A DNA stretch of 64,000 nucleotides from the NCBI GenBank assembly GCA_902492895.1, contig CABUNG010000006.1, positions 1-64,000 on the forward strand, given 5' to 3'. The notes under the pieces were generated by a model that was not told the DNA's origin, made no database searches, and saw only the letters and a program-made list of their open reading frames with translations. Position numbers and translations under genes: made by a program. Shown here in pieces: positions 17,941 to 27,744 of the stretch. This DNA is from an uncultured Oscillospiraceae bacterium. Its GTDB lineage: Bacteria > Bacillota > Clostridia > Oscillospirales > Acutalibacteraceae. Position 1 is the first letter of the stretch. Each line of letters starts with the position of its first letter.

Positions 17941-20900
17941 TTATCGGAAATACGCAACGCCGCTTTCAAAAAGACGCTGATCTTTTTCACCCGGCACGTT
18001 TTTGTAGAGGTTATCCCCCTGCCGTTCGCTGTGGCCCATTTTACCGAGGATCCGGCCATCGGGCGAGGTGATGCCCTCGATCGCGCAGACCGAACCGTTG
18101 GGATTCCACAGGATATCCCCGGACGGCGCGCCCTCGGGCGTGACATACTGCGTCACGATCTGGCCGTTTTCCGCAAGGCGGCGAACCGTCTCCTCGTCCG
18201 CAAAGAAGCGGCCTTCCCCGTGGGAGACCGGCACAGCGTGGATGTCTCCGGCTTCACACCCGGCCATCCAGGGGGATTTGACCGACGTCACACGGGTATA
18301 GACCATCCGGCTGACATGGCGGCCGAGGGTGTTGAAGGTCAGGGTCGGATCGGACGGCGACAGCTTCCGGATCTCCCCGTAAGGAACCAGACCCAGCTTG
18401 ATCAGGGCCTGGAATCCGTTGCAGATCCCCAGCATCAGGCCGTCACGGTTTTGGAGCAGATCGCAAAGGGCGTCGGCCAGCCGGGGAGCCCGGAAGGTCG
18501 TGGCGATGAACTTGCCCGAACCGTCCGGTTCGTCACCGCCCGAGAACCCGCCCGGAAGCATGACGATCTGGGCGCGGCGGACCGCCGCCTCCATTTTTGC
18601 GATGGTTTCTTCGATCGCGGCGGCGGACAGGTTCCGGACCACCAGGATCTCCGCCTCGGCGCCCGCGCGCTCAAAGGCGCGGGCGGTGTCGTATTCACAG
18701 TTGGTGCCCGGGAAAACCGGGATGAAAACCCGCGGTTTCGCGGCCTTGACGGACGGGGCGCGCCCTTCGCGGGAGGTATAGAGGGAGACGGACGGCGCCA
18801 TCGGTGCCTTTTCCGCCGGACGATTCGGGAAAACGGTCTCGAGCGGCTGCATCCAGGTCTCCATCAGATCATCGAGAGCCATCTCTTCCCCTTCAAGGAC
18901 GATTTCGGGGCTGTCGATCGTCGAGCCGATCAGGGTATAGGTCAGGCCTTCGAGGCACATATCCCCTTCCCGCAGCTCGAGCACCAGAGATCCCGCCTGA
19001 GGGGCAAACAGGACGGTGCGGTCCACGTCGTGGTTGAAGGCAAACCCGATGCGGTTGCCGAAGCTCATCTTGGCCACGGCGGCAGCCACGCCGCCTTCTC
19101 CCACGACCGACGCGGCGTTGATCACGCCGAACCGGACGAGCTGGGCCACTTCGTCGAGCATCTCGCGGGCCTCTTTCCAACGGGGGAGGCGGGTCTGATC
19201 GTCCACCGGCAGGGGGAGGAACGCGACAAGGGATCCCGCTTTCTGGAACGCGGCCGTCCCGGTTTTGGAGGCCTTGGTCATGGACAAAGCGAAGCTGACA
19301 AGGGTGGGCGGCACATCGAGATCATTGAAGCTGCCCGACATGGAGTCCTTGCCCCCGATCGAGGGAACCCCCATCTCCTTCTGCGCCAAAAAGGCGCCGA
19401 GAAGGGCGGCGGCGGGCTTGCCCCAGCGGGAAGGATCCTCCCGGAGCCGTTCAAAATATTCCTGGAAGGTCAGGCGCGCGGTCAGCGGGGAGGCCCCCAT
19501 GGCCGCAAGCTTTGCGAGAGAGGATACCACGGCGTACGCCGCGCCGTGGAAGGGACTCCATTTTGAAATGCCGGGGATAAAGCCGTAAGACATGGCCGTG
19601 GCGTCGTCGGTTTCGCCTGCGAGTACCGGCAGCTTGGCGACCATTCCCTCTTCGGGCGTCATCTGATAGCGGCCCGCAAACGGCATGTTCACCGTCGCAG
19701 CGCCGATGCTCGCATCGAACCGCTCGCACAGACCCTTCTGGCAGGCGACCTCCATGCGGCGGAGGTTTTCCCGGAACGCCTGGGGCAACGGGATCACCGC
19801 CAGGCCGGACGGCACGGCGGAACGATAGTCAGCGGAACGGTCCGGCGCCGCGATGACGGCCTTGGCCGTCTGCGTCACGCCGTTGGTGTCGAGAAACGCG
19901 CGGCTGATATCTACGACGGTGTCTTCCCGCCAGGTCATCCGCAGGCGGGGCTCTTCCGAAACGGTCGCTACCACGGTCGCCTCGAGATTCTCCTGATCGG
20001 CGGCCTCGATAAACGCGGCCACGTCGGATTCTTCCAGAACGACCGCCATCCGCTCCTGCGATTCGGAGATCGCGAGTTCGGTGCCGTCGAGGCCCTCGTA
20101 TTTTTTCGGGACCCGGTCGAGGTCGATCCGCAGGCCGGGTGCCAGCTCGCCGATGGCCACACAGACGCCGCCGGCGCCGAAGTCGTTGCAGCGTTTGATC
20201 AGGCGGGATACCTGCGGATTCCGGAACAGCCGCTGGAGTTTGCGCTCGGTGGGCGGATTGCCCTTCTGCACCTCGGCGCCGCAGGTGTCGATGGATTCGG
20301 AGGTGTGCGCTTTCGAGGAACCGGTGGCTCCCCCGCAGCCGTCCCGGCCGGTCCGGCCGCCTAGGAGCACCACGACGTCCCCGGCCTGCGGCACGTCCCG
20401 CACCACATTCTCTTTGGGGGATGCCCCGACCACGGCGCCGATTTCCAGGCGCTTGGCCACGTAGCCAGGATCGTAGATCTCCGCGACCTGCCCGGTCGCG
20501 AGGCCGATCTGGTTGCCATAGGAGGAATAACCGGCAGCCGCCCCGGTCGTGATTTTCCGGGAAGGCAGCTTGCCGGGCAGCGTATTTTCAAGGGAGACGC
20601 GCGGATCTCCGCTTCCCGTCACCCGCATCGCCTGATACACGTACGCGCGGCCGGAGAGCGGATCGCGGATGGCGCCGCCGAGGCAGGTGGCCGCGCCGCC
20701 GAAGGGTTCGATTTCGGTGGGATGGTTGTGGGTTTCATTCTTGAACTGTACCAGCCATTTTTCCGTGACGGTTTCCCCGTCCGGGCGGGTGATGGAGACC
20801 GGCACCTCGATGGAGCAGGCGTTGATTTCCTCCGATTCGTCGAGATCGGGGATGCGGCCCTGTTTTTTCAGCAGACGCATGCCCATGGTCGCCATATCCA

Positions 20901-21729
20901 TCAGAGAAACGTTTTTCTGGGACAGCCGCTCGCCGTAAACCTCTTCCCTGGCGTCCATATACGCCTTTAGTGCGTCCTCAATTACGCCCGACAGGGCGCC
21001 CCGCTCCACCTCAATGCTCTCGAGGCGGGTCAGGAAGGTGGTATGACGGCAATGGTCCGACCAATAGGTGTCGATCACCCGCAGTTCGGTCACCGAGGGA
21101 TCCCGCTTCTCCTCATCCCGGAAATACCGCTGGCAGAACAGCAGATCCTCCACCGACATAGCGAAGCCCATCTGTCCCCAATACGCTTTCACTTCGTCGG
21201 CCGTCATGGAGATGAAACCCGTCACCCGGGCGACGTTTTCCGGGGGCTCCGACCGCAGATCGAGCGTCTCGGGCTTGTCGAGGGAGGCGAGACGGGACTC
21301 GACAGGGTTGACCAGATACTGCTGGATCCGCTCCACGTCGGCCGGGGTCAGTTCTCCTTTGAGGCACACCACCCGGGCCGTCAGGACGCGGGGCCGCTCG
21401 CCTCCGGTAAGAAGCTGGACGCACTGCGCGGCGGAATCCGCCCGCTGGTCGTATTGGCCGGGCAGATATTCCATGGCGAAGACCTGCCAGCCGGTGTCGA
21501 GAGGAAGGGTTTCATTGTACACCACGTCGGCATTCGGCTCGGAAAACACGACACCCCGCGCCCGGTCAAACTCCTCGGCGGAAAGGCCCTCGACATCGTA
21601 GCGGTTCAGAAACCGCAGGGCCCGCAGCCCCGTCATGCCGAGATTATCCCGCAGATCCGCGAGCATATGCCGCGCCTCGACGTCAAATCCGTTCTTTTTT
21701 TCCACGAAGATGCGAATCACATTTGCCAT
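17941..21729 (-). CDS. purL: Phosphoribosylformylglycinamidine synthase, single-chain
   Basis: Converts FGAR, glutamine and ATP to FGAM in purine synthesis. At ~1262 residues it is the fused form with synthetase and glutaminase in one chain. DTYWSDHCRHTTF lies near 200, ATP/metal segments FKNETHNHPTEIEPFGG and GGRTGRDGCGGATGSS follow, and GGKDSM lies near 800. The C-terminal class I amidotransferase has VFPGTNCEYD, LPGGFSGGDE, the nucleophile Cys in GICNGFQ and the His segment VSHGEGRF. I start at 21729 (GAGGAA 8 bases upstream); an ATG five codons earlier is also possible. Transcribed alone from a promoter about 200 bases upstream. Confidence 0.96.
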   Translation of the reverse strand: MANVIRIFVEKKNGFDVEARHMLADLRDNLGMTGLRALRFLNRYDVEGLSAEEFDRARGVVFSEPNADVVYNETLPLDTGWQVFAMEYLPGQYDQRADSAAQCVQLLTGGERPRVLTARVVCLKGELTPADVERIQQYLVNPVESRLASLDKPETLDLRSEPPENVARVTGFISMTADEVKAYWGQMGFAMSVEDLLFCQRYFRDEEKRDPSVTELRVIDTYWSDHCRHTTFLTRLESIEVERGALSGVIEDALKAYMDAREEVYGERLSQKNVSLMDMATMGMRLLKKQGRIPDLDESEEINACSIEVPVSITRPDGETVTEKWLVQFKNETHNHPTEIEPFGGAATCLGGAIRDPLSGRAYVYQAMRVTGSGDPRVSLENTLPGKLPSRKITTGAAAGYSSYGNQIGLATGQVAEIYDPGYVAKRLEIGAVVGASPKENVVRDVPQAGDVVVLLGGRTGRDGCGGATGSSKAHTSESIDTCGAEVQKGNPPTERKLQRLFRNPQVSRLIKRCNDFGAGGVCVAIGELAPGLRIDLDRVPKKYEGLDGTELAISESQERMAVVLEESDVAAFIEAADQENLEATVVATVSEEPRLRMTWREDTVVDISRAFLDTNGVTQTAKAVIAAPDRSADYRSAVPSGLAVIPLPQAFRENLRRMEVACQKGLCERFDASIGAATVNMPFAGRYQMTPEEGMVAKLPVLAGETDDATAMSYGFIPGISKWSPFHGAAYAVVSSLAKLAAMGASPLTARLTFQEYFERLREDPSRWGKPAAALLGAFLAQKEMGVPSIGGKDSMSGSFNDLDVPPTLVSFALSMTKASKTGTAAFQKAGSLVAFLPLPVDDQTRLPRWKEAREMLDEVAQLVRFGVINAASVVGEGGVAAAVAKMSFGNRIGFAFNHDVDRTVLFAPQAGSLVLELREGDMCLEGLTYTLIGSTIDSPEIVLEGEEMALDDLMETWMQPLETVFPNRPAEKAPMAPSVSLYTSREGRAPSVKAAKPRVFIPVFPGTNCEYDTARAFERAGAEAEILVVRNLSAAAIEETIAKMEAAVRRAQIVMLPGGFSGGDEPDGSGKFIATTFRAPRLADALCDLLQNRDGLMLGICNGFQALIKLGLVPYGEIRKLSPSDPTLTFNTLGRHVSRMVYTRVTSVKSPWMAGCEAGDIHAVPVSHGEGRFFADEETVRRLAENGQIVTQYVTPEGAPSGDILWNPNGSVCAIEGITSPDGRILGKMGHSERQGDNLYKNVPGEKDQRLFESGVAYFR

Positions 21730-21806
21730 TTGCCGATTCCTCATTTCCGTCAGCTCCGCCTGTCAAAAGGGGAAGCATCCGTTCTACCGCCCGCCGGGCG
21801 GGGCCA

Positions 21807-21826
21807 TCCGGGCGGAACCGCCCGGA
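21807..21826 (-). promoter_or_regulatory. Hairpin in the purL leader
   Basis: A 9-bp perfect stem (21807-21815 with 21818-21826) lies in the ~190-base leader between the promoter and purL, next to a second GC-rich repeat. No match to the purine riboswitch core or another aptamer I know. It could be an attenuator element; no T-run follows it. Confidence 0.35.
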
Positions 21827-21926
21827 CATACATCCTAAAAATGCCGTATACCGCTTTGTCCGCACCCGGTTTTATTCTCAGGAACGGACGTGCGCATCCC
21901 CTGAATCGGGCGGCATATCGTGCACT

Positions 21927-21935
21927 ATTATAGCA
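21927..21935 (-). promoter_or_regulatory. Extended -10 promoter of purL
   Basis: The minus strand reads TGTGCTATAAT, an extended -10 (TGnTATAAT) without a good -35. The same core TGTGCTA occurs at the promoters upstream of 29514 and 60118. The remainder of 21730-22180 has no gene. Confidence 0.6.
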
Positions 21936-22138
21936 CACTTGTCCAGCGAGAAAAAGGGGGAAAAGGCATGAAATACCAGGAAAGTCCCCCGGCGATATTG
22001 GCGCAGATGGATAACCCGCCGCCCGCTATGAGCGCTAGCCGGGCCGGCGGCCGGAGGGAGCGGAACGCGTCGGCAGGCTCCCGGCGTCTTTTCCTTCCGC
22101 AGCGGTGTCTTGGTTTTATCCTTTCTTAACCTCAGCAA

Positions 22139-22176
22139 AACGCACCCGCAGACGGCAGACCATCGGCGGGCGCGTT
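22139..22176 (-). terminator. Terminator of nadE
   Basis: An 11-bp stem with one mismatch (22139-22149 with 22166-22176) and TTTTGC on the minus strand, just past the nadE stop. Confidence 0.7.
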
Positions 22177-22180
22177 TCCT

Positions 22181-24073
22181 TTACAGCGTGTCGAGCTCCG
22201 CGAGCCAACGGGCGGCGCTCGCATCGGAGGGCATCCGCCAATCCCCGCGGGGGGACAGCGCGACGCTCCCCACCCGGGGACCGTCCGGCAGGCAGCTGCG
22301 TTTATACTGCTGGCTGAAAAAGCGCTTCAAAAATATTTTCAGCCACTTTTTAATCTCGTCTGTTTCAAACCGGCCCGCGAAGGCGAGAGACGCCAGACGC
22401 AGAATCTTAGACGGCGGCGTACCGAAACGCAGCAGATAATACAGGAAGAAATCGTGCAGTTCATAGGGTCCCACGATCTGCTCGGTTTTCTGCGCAATCT
22501 CACCGTTCTCCGGCGGCAGGAGCTCGGGACTGACGGGGGTATCCAGAATATCCCGGAGCGCCTCTTCAAGCAGGCCGCCGCAGCGGCCGGCCTCATACGC
22601 CACGAGATACCGGACCAGCGTTTTGGGCACGCTGGCGTTCACCCCATACATCGACATGTGATCGCCGTTGTAGGTCGCCCAGCCGAGCGCCAGCTCGGAC
22701 AGGTCGCCGGTCCCCACCACCAGGCCGTTTTCCATGTTGGCGATGTCCATAAGAACCTGCGTGCGCTCCCTGGCCTGGGTGTTTTCATACGCCACATCAT
22801 GGCGGCCGTCATGACCGATATCCCGCAGATGAGCACTCGCCGATGCGCGGATATCCACCTCGGACAGCACCGCGCCGCAGGCCTGAGCCAGCCGCCTGGC
22901 ATTCTGCAGGGTGCGCTCGGTCGTACCGAAGCCGGGCATGGTCAACGCGCGGATGTCCGCCCGAGACCATCCCAAGCGGTCGTAAGCCCGCGCGGTCACA
23001 AGCAGCGCCAGGGCGGAATCCAGACCGCCCGACAGGCCGAGCACCGCTTTGCATCCGGTATGACGAAGGCGCCGGGCCAGGCCGGCCGCCTGAATGGTCA
23101 GAATATCCTCGCACCGTTTGCGCTTGGCGGTTTCCTCCGACGGCACAAAGGGATAGGGCTCGATCTTCCGGGTGAGAGTCAGCGGCTTCTCGGGCATTTC
23201 GAAACCCACGGTTTTGATCGAAGCATCCTCGACAAAGGTGGTCAGACGCCGCCGTTCGAACACGAGGCGGGCGAGATCGATCTCCGTATAGATGATCCCC
23301 GTGGTAAAGCGTTCGCTCTCCGCCAGCACGACGCCGTTTTCCGCAATCAGATTCTGGCCGGAAAACACCAAATCCCCCGTGGATTCCCCTTCCCCCGCGT
23401 CCGCGAACACATACGCGCAGCACAGGCGGGCCGACTGGGTCATCACCATCTGGCGGCGGAATTCGTCCTTGCCGACCGATTCGTCGCTCGCGGACAGGTT
23501 GACAAGAATGGTCGCCCCCGCTGACGCGAGGCGGATGCTCGGCTGGTCGGCCACCCAGAGATCCTCGCACACTTCCACCCCGACCCGGAAATCCGGGATG
23601 TTCCGGCAGACAAAGAGCAGATTGCGGTCCAGCACCGTGTCCTGCCCGGCATAGAACAGTTCCCGGCTGATATCGTCCGCGGGAGTAAAGTGGCGCGCCT
23701 CATAGAACTCCGAATAGGAGGGAATGTGGGATTTCGGGACAAGGCCGAGCAGTTTCCCGTGATGACACACGGCCGCACAGTTGTAAAGCGCTGCCCCGAG
23801 CGGAACCGGCACCCCCACGATCACCACGAAATCGACCGACAGCGAAGCGTCGAGGATGCGTTTGACCGCCTGCTCCGCCTGCCCGAGCAGCAGCGGCTGC
23901 AAAAACAAGTCCCCGCAGGTGTAGCCCGTCACGCACAGTTCCGGAAACACCAGCAGCGCCGTATCCTCCGGGGCTTCCCCGGTCATCCGGATGATCTGTT
24001 CCGCGTTATAGGCCGGATCCGCCACCCGAATCTCGGGCGTCGCGGCCGCCACTCTTATAAATCCGTCTTTCAA
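22181..24073 (-). CDS. nadE: Glutamine-dependent NAD+ synthetase
   Basis: Final step of NAD synthesis: amidation of deamido-NAD using ammonia from glutamine. The 630-residue two-domain form has an N-terminal nitrilase-type glutaminase with the catalytic triad in VFPELCVTGYT (Glu), LVPKSHIPSY (Lys) and VEVCEDLW (Cys), and a C-terminal synthetase with the PP-loop LSGGLDSALALL and GTGDLSELALGW. The start is a TTG at 24073 with AAAGGAG 8 bases upstream. It lies 36 bases after the transglutaminase gene and is probably the last gene of the cobU operon. nadB and nadC are at 56.5-59 kb. Confidence 0.95.
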   Translation of the reverse strand: MKDGFIRVAAATPEIRVADPAYNAEQIIRMTGEAPEDTALLVFPELCVTGYTCGDLFLQPLLLGQAEQAVKRILDASLSVDFVVIVGVPVPLGAALYNCAAVCHHGKLLGLVPKSHIPSYSEFYEARHFTPADDISRELFYAGQDTVLDRNLLFVCRNIPDFRVGVEVCEDLWVADQPSIRLASAGATILVNLSASDESVGKDEFRRQMVMTQSARLCCAYVFADAGEGESTGDLVFSGQNLIAENGVVLAESERFTTGIIYTEIDLARLVFERRRLTTFVEDASIKTVGFEMPEKPLTLTRKIEPYPFVPSEETAKRKRCEDILTIQAAGLARRLRHTGCKAVLGLSGGLDSALALLVTARAYDRLGWSRADIRALTMPGFGTTERTLQNARRLAQACGAVLSEVDIRASASAHLRDIGHDGRHDVAYENTQARERTQVLMDIANMENGLVVGTGDLSELALGWATYNGDHMSMYGVNASVPKTLVRYLVAYEAGRCGGLLEEALRDILDTPVSPELLPPENGEIAQKTEQIVGPYELHDFFLYYLLRFGTPPSKILRLASLAFAGRFETDEIKKWLKIFLKRFFSQQYKRSCLPDGPRVGSVALSPRGDWRMPSDASAARWLAELDTL

Positions 24074-24109
24074 TGTTAGAACTCCTTTCGGACAATTGGA
24101 TACACAGGG

Positions 24110-26533
24110 TTACCGGCCGAACCGGAATACCCGCCGGAAGAGGTATAGAAGCGGGGACACGTGTGTCTTCACCAGCTGTTCCAGTTCCTCATGCAGGACG
24201 GCAAGGCGTTCCACATCCTCCGGCGCAGGCGCCTGTTCGCCGTACCGCCAGTCCATGATCACGCGGAAAACGTCTTCGGCTGTTTTCGGAACGGCATGAG
24301 GGGTTTTCCCCGGCTCTTCCCCGAGAATCCGCTCCGCGAACTGCTTCATGGTCTCATTCGGCCCCGGCTCATATCCCAGCAGACGGAGCTGCCGGAGATA
24401 ATCGGCGTAATAAAACTCGGCCTGATCCTCTGACCGCGGCCGCTTCTGCCGGACCTCTTCGATCCGGTAGCGTTTCGCGCAGACGAGAATCCGCAGGGCA
24501 GCCGCCAGAATCAGCAGCAGAATCCCGCCGATACTCAAAAGGATCGTCCAAAGCAGACCCGGACTCACGCCCGGATCCTCGGTCCCACCGGCCACGGACG
24601 TCGTGGTGGTGCCGGGTTCCGTCGTGGTCGTGGAATCCGGCGCCGTGCTGCCCGTCGTGGTGGTACCGCCCGTGTTCGTCGACGTGGTGCCGCCGGTGGT
24701 GGTCGTGGCCGTTCCACCGGAGGTGGTCCACATCGACGTCGCCACCGTCTGGCCGCCGTTCGCATTCAAAAGGAAGGTCGACCCCGCCGTCGGATCAAAG
24801 GCGATCCAGCCAAGACCCCGGAAATAGCATTCCACCCAGGCGTGCGCTTCCGTGCCGCTGGCCATCCAGGTGTGGTAGCCTGCCGGTTTGACGCCGTAGC
24901 CGCACACCATGCGGGACGGAATCCCCAATGTTCTCGCCATCACCGCCATGGCGCTGGCAAAATACACGCAGTATCCTTCCCCGGTTTCCAGAAAATACTC
25001 GACGAAATCCCGGCCCGAGGGCACTTTGGACGGCGTCAGGGTATACGAGAAATTCCCGGACAGATACTGTTCGAGCGCCTCGGCGATGCGGTACGGCTCG
25101 GACAGGCCGGACGTGGCATCCGCCGCGGCCTGCCTCACCCGGTCGGGCAGGCCGGGCGGCAGCTGGGTATACTGTTTGAGGATCGACGGATACTGCTCAT
25201 CGAAATCCCCCGAGACGAAGGAAGCCATCCGGGCCAGTTCCCGGCGCTCCTCCTCGCTCGAACGGCGGATCAGCTGCGCCGTCATGGTGTAATCGAAAGG
25301 CGCCCGGATATTGGTCTTGGCAAACACCTCGCCGCGCCGGTTGAAATACAGGTCTACGGCGTTCGTATTTATACGGATGAGAGACGCCCGGCCGACCGTG
25401 AACAGGTTGGTGCTGTTCTGGTACAGCTCCACCTTGACATCCACTCTGCGGGTGACCGGACCGTACATGTCGTACCGTCCGTCCGGCAGGTCGAGGTCGA
25501 ACGCGCGGCGTTTGAGTACGGCATTTTCCTCATCATCCAGGGCAAAAAAACCCGATTTTTTGGTATCCCAATCGGTTTCCCAGCTCGACCCCGTATAGGT
25601 CTCATAGGCTGTCCCCCGCATGAGCATCGGTTCCTCCGCGTAAAGGCGCAGGACGGTGCTTCTGCTTTGCTTGGCAAGCGGTCCTCCCAGACGGTTGAGA
25701 TTCGGCATCAGGCCCAGGTTATCGAGTTCCGCAGGCTGGAACAGGTTGAGGTTGTCGAACGGCCCGATTTTGGTGATCTTCTGAAACTGGGTCGCCATCT
25801 GCCGCATGCCGGAGCTCGTCCAATGGGCGGTATTCTCCGGCAGCAGGACGAGAACCAGCAGGCTGACCGCCCCGCACAGGGCGACCGCCGCGATCCGCGG
25901 ACTCCAGGAGGGGGTCAGGCGCTGCACACGGGGACGGTGCCCGGCCGCTGCGCGGTTCTGCGCCGCGGCGAAATTGCGCGCGATCAGCGGCAGGAGACCG
26001 GCCGCCATAAAGGCCATAGCCCCCATATTCCGGCGAAAGCCTCCGGCAATAATCACCGTGAACATGAGAATGGACATAAGACTCATGGCCACGACCGACC
26101 GCAGAATCCGGACGCAGAAGAACACGACGCAGACGATGAGCAGCTGGATGAGATGCATGGCCAGCTGGATGTTGGATGCCGTGTTATAGGCGGAGCGGAT
26201 GGGGAACAGATCCATCCACCAGCGGAAAAATCCAAAGACGGATTCCAGCCGGTTTCCCAGTTCCCCGGACGCGGCCGCCACGGCGGCATAAAAGCACCCG
26301 GCCCCGATCAGCAGGACAGGCAGAACCCAGCTTTTCCGCGTCAGCAGCGCCAGCAGGACAATCAGAAGAATCGGGAACAACAGGATTTCGCCGAGTTCGG
26401 CGTGAAAGCGGAACAGCTGGTCGAAGGCCAGGATGGCGCCGACGGACACCAGCCAGACCGACAGGCAGTCGAGCCACAGATCGGGGTTCAGCAAGCTGTT
26501 TTTTTGTTTTTGTAAAAGAGAGGATATATTCAT
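24110..26533 (-). CDS. TgpA-like membrane protein with transglutaminase-like domain
   Basis: An 807-residue envelope protein. The first ~210 residues hold about six membrane helices (DUF3488 type). An extracellular part carries a transglutaminase-like core with Cys in GYCVYFASAM, His in AHAWVECYF and Asp in WIAFDPTAGS, so the catalytic triad is intact. A Thr/Gly-rich linker, a further membrane helix and a cytoplasmic tail follow. The start at 26533 makes an ATGA overlap with the DUF58 gene; an ATG two codons earlier is also possible. It forms the classic trio with DUF58 and MoxR genes, usually linked to envelope assembly or stress. The substrate is unknown. Confidence 0.9.
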   Translation of the reverse strand: MNISSLLQKQKNSLLNPDLWLDCLSVWLVSVGAILAFDQLFRFHAELGEILLFPILLIVLLALLTRKSWVLPVLLIGAGCFYAAVAAASGELGNRLESVFGFFRWWMDLFPIRSAYNTASNIQLAMHLIQLLIVCVVFFCVRILRSVVAMSLMSILMFTVIIAGGFRRNMGAMAFMAAGLLPLIARNFAAAQNRAAAGHRPRVQRLTPSWSPRIAAVALCGAVSLLVLVLLPENTAHWTSSGMRQMATQFQKITKIGPFDNLNLFQPAELDNLGLMPNLNRLGGPLAKQSRSTVLRLYAEEPMLMRGTAYETYTGSSWETDWDTKKSGFFALDDEENAVLKRRAFDLDLPDGRYDMYGPVTRRVDVKVELYQNSTNLFTVGRASLIRINTNAVDLYFNRRGEVFAKTNIRAPFDYTMTAQLIRRSSEEERRELARMASFVSGDFDEQYPSILKQYTQLPPGLPDRVRQAAADATSGLSEPYRIAEALEQYLSGNFSYTLTPSKVPSGRDFVEYFLETGEGYCVYFASAMAVMARTLGIPSRMVCGYGVKPAGYHTWMASGTEAHAWVECYFRGLGWIAFDPTAGSTFLLNANGGQTVATSMWTTSGGTATTTTGGTTSTNTGGTTTTGSTAPDSTTTTEPGTTTTSVAGGTEDPGVSPGLLWTILLSIGGILLLILAAALRILVCAKRYRIEEVRQKRPRSEDQAEFYYADYLRQLRLLGYEPGPNETMKQFAERILGEEPGKTPHAVPKTAEDVFRVIMDWRYGEQAPAPEDVERLAVLHEELEQLVKTHVSPLLYLFRRVFRFGR

Positions 26534-27744
26534 AGGCATTCACCAAGGCCCGCAATTTCTTCCGGACGGGAAATGGCCAGCATCCGCACGTTCAGTTCCG
26601 CCGCCAAAGACAGCAGCGGCGACGCTCCGGCGGTCATCGGCACAATGCAGACGGCCCGGCTGTGGCGGCCCGACAGGGCATGCAGAACCTCCAGCAAATG
26701 CGCCGACGGACGGGACGTGATCATATGAATGGTCCGCATCTGTCCCCAGCTGCCGTCGATGAGGCTCTCCGCGTCGAGAGGCAGCGGGTTGGGGGTATAC
26801 TCGACCGTCGCCAGCCGCTCATAAAGCGGGAAAAATTCGTCCCGGTTGGCCGCGGAACAGGACTCGGCCGGTCCGTCTCCGCTTCCGGACGCCAGGCAGA
26901 GCAGCCGGACCGGACAGCCCCTTTCGAGATAATTGAGCGCCAGCGCCGCCGCCACTTCTCCGGCCATATCGCCGTAGGCCAGCCGGTTCATCGCGGGCGG
27001 CACCTCGGTGTCAAGGACCAGCAGCGCGTATTGTTCCGTGGATATTTCGTACTGGCGGGTATACAGCTCCCGGGTACGAACCGACTGAATCCAGTGGATC
27101 CGTTTGAGGGAATCGCCGTCCCGGTAAAGGCGGGTTCCGGCAAAGCTGTCCCCATGATCGGCGGTAACCGGCAGATTCTCCGAATAGTCCGCGCTGGTGG
27201 GCAGAGACGGAATTTCCGCCTCCAGCTCATACAGCCGCGGATACACGGTCAGGGTCTCCCTGTCCGAGGATATGGCCGACCGCCGGACGGGAAGGTGAAA
27301 AAGACCCAGCACATCCTGCACATAGAGGCCGCTGATCCCGGTCTCCCACAGGCCGCGGTGATCGCACGAAACCGTGATGGACAGGCGTTTATCCAGCTTC
27401 AGCGGCCATAGGGTCAGGCATCCCCACTCCTCCGGAGGTTTCCCTTTTCCTCCGGGAACAGGGGGACCGGGCACGATCAGCCGCACCTCCGCCGTCACCG
27501 GCAGAAGCACCCATCCGAACAGGCGCACCCGGATTGCGGCCCCCTCTCCCCGGATCGTCAGCTCATCCGGCAGAGACTGGGCGGCGCGCAGGGAAAACAC
27601 CCCGCCTAGCGCGGCTGTCAGCGTGATCAGGAGCAGCAGGCCCAGCACGAAAACGAGATAATATATTTCACGGATGCCGGTGGCCAGCCCGGCCAGCAGC
27701 AACAGTGCAAAAAACACCGACAGCGTTCGCCCCCGCGCGCTCAT
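26530..27744 (-). CDS. DUF58 domain protein
   Basis: A 404-residue membrane-linked protein with two N-terminal helices (~10-50) and a DUF58 domain around YRDGDSLKRIHW and an Asp-rich strand LLVLDTE, resembling a von Willebrand A fold. It overlaps the upstream moxR gene by four bases (ATGA) and the downstream transglutaminase gene likewise, so translation is coupled across the trio. MoxR ATPases are thought to act on DUF58 partners as chaperones. Confidence 0.9.
   Translation of the reverse strand: MSARGRTLSVFFALLLLAGLATGIREIYYLVFVLGLLLLITLTAALGGVFSLRAAQSLPDELTIRGEGAAIRVRLFGWVLLPVTAEVRLIVPGPPVPGGKGKPPEEWGCLTLWPLKLDKRLSITVSCDHRGLWETGISGLYVQDVLGLFHLPVRRSAISSDRETLTVYPRLYELEAEIPSLPTSADYSENLPVTADHGDSFAGTRLYRDGDSLKRIHWIQSVRTRELYTRQYEISTEQYALLVLDTEVPPAMNRLAYGDMAGEVAAALALNYLERGCPVRLLCLASGSGDGPAESCSAANRDEFFPLYERLATVEYTPNPLPLDAESLIDGSWGQMRTIHMITSRPSAHLLEVLHALSGRHSRAVCIVPMTAGASPLLSLAAELNVRMLAISRPEEIAGLGECL

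Noticed and set aside
21730..21930. Purine riboswitch in the purL leader
   Set aside because: No conserved purine aptamer core or loop sequences; only simple GC hairpins.
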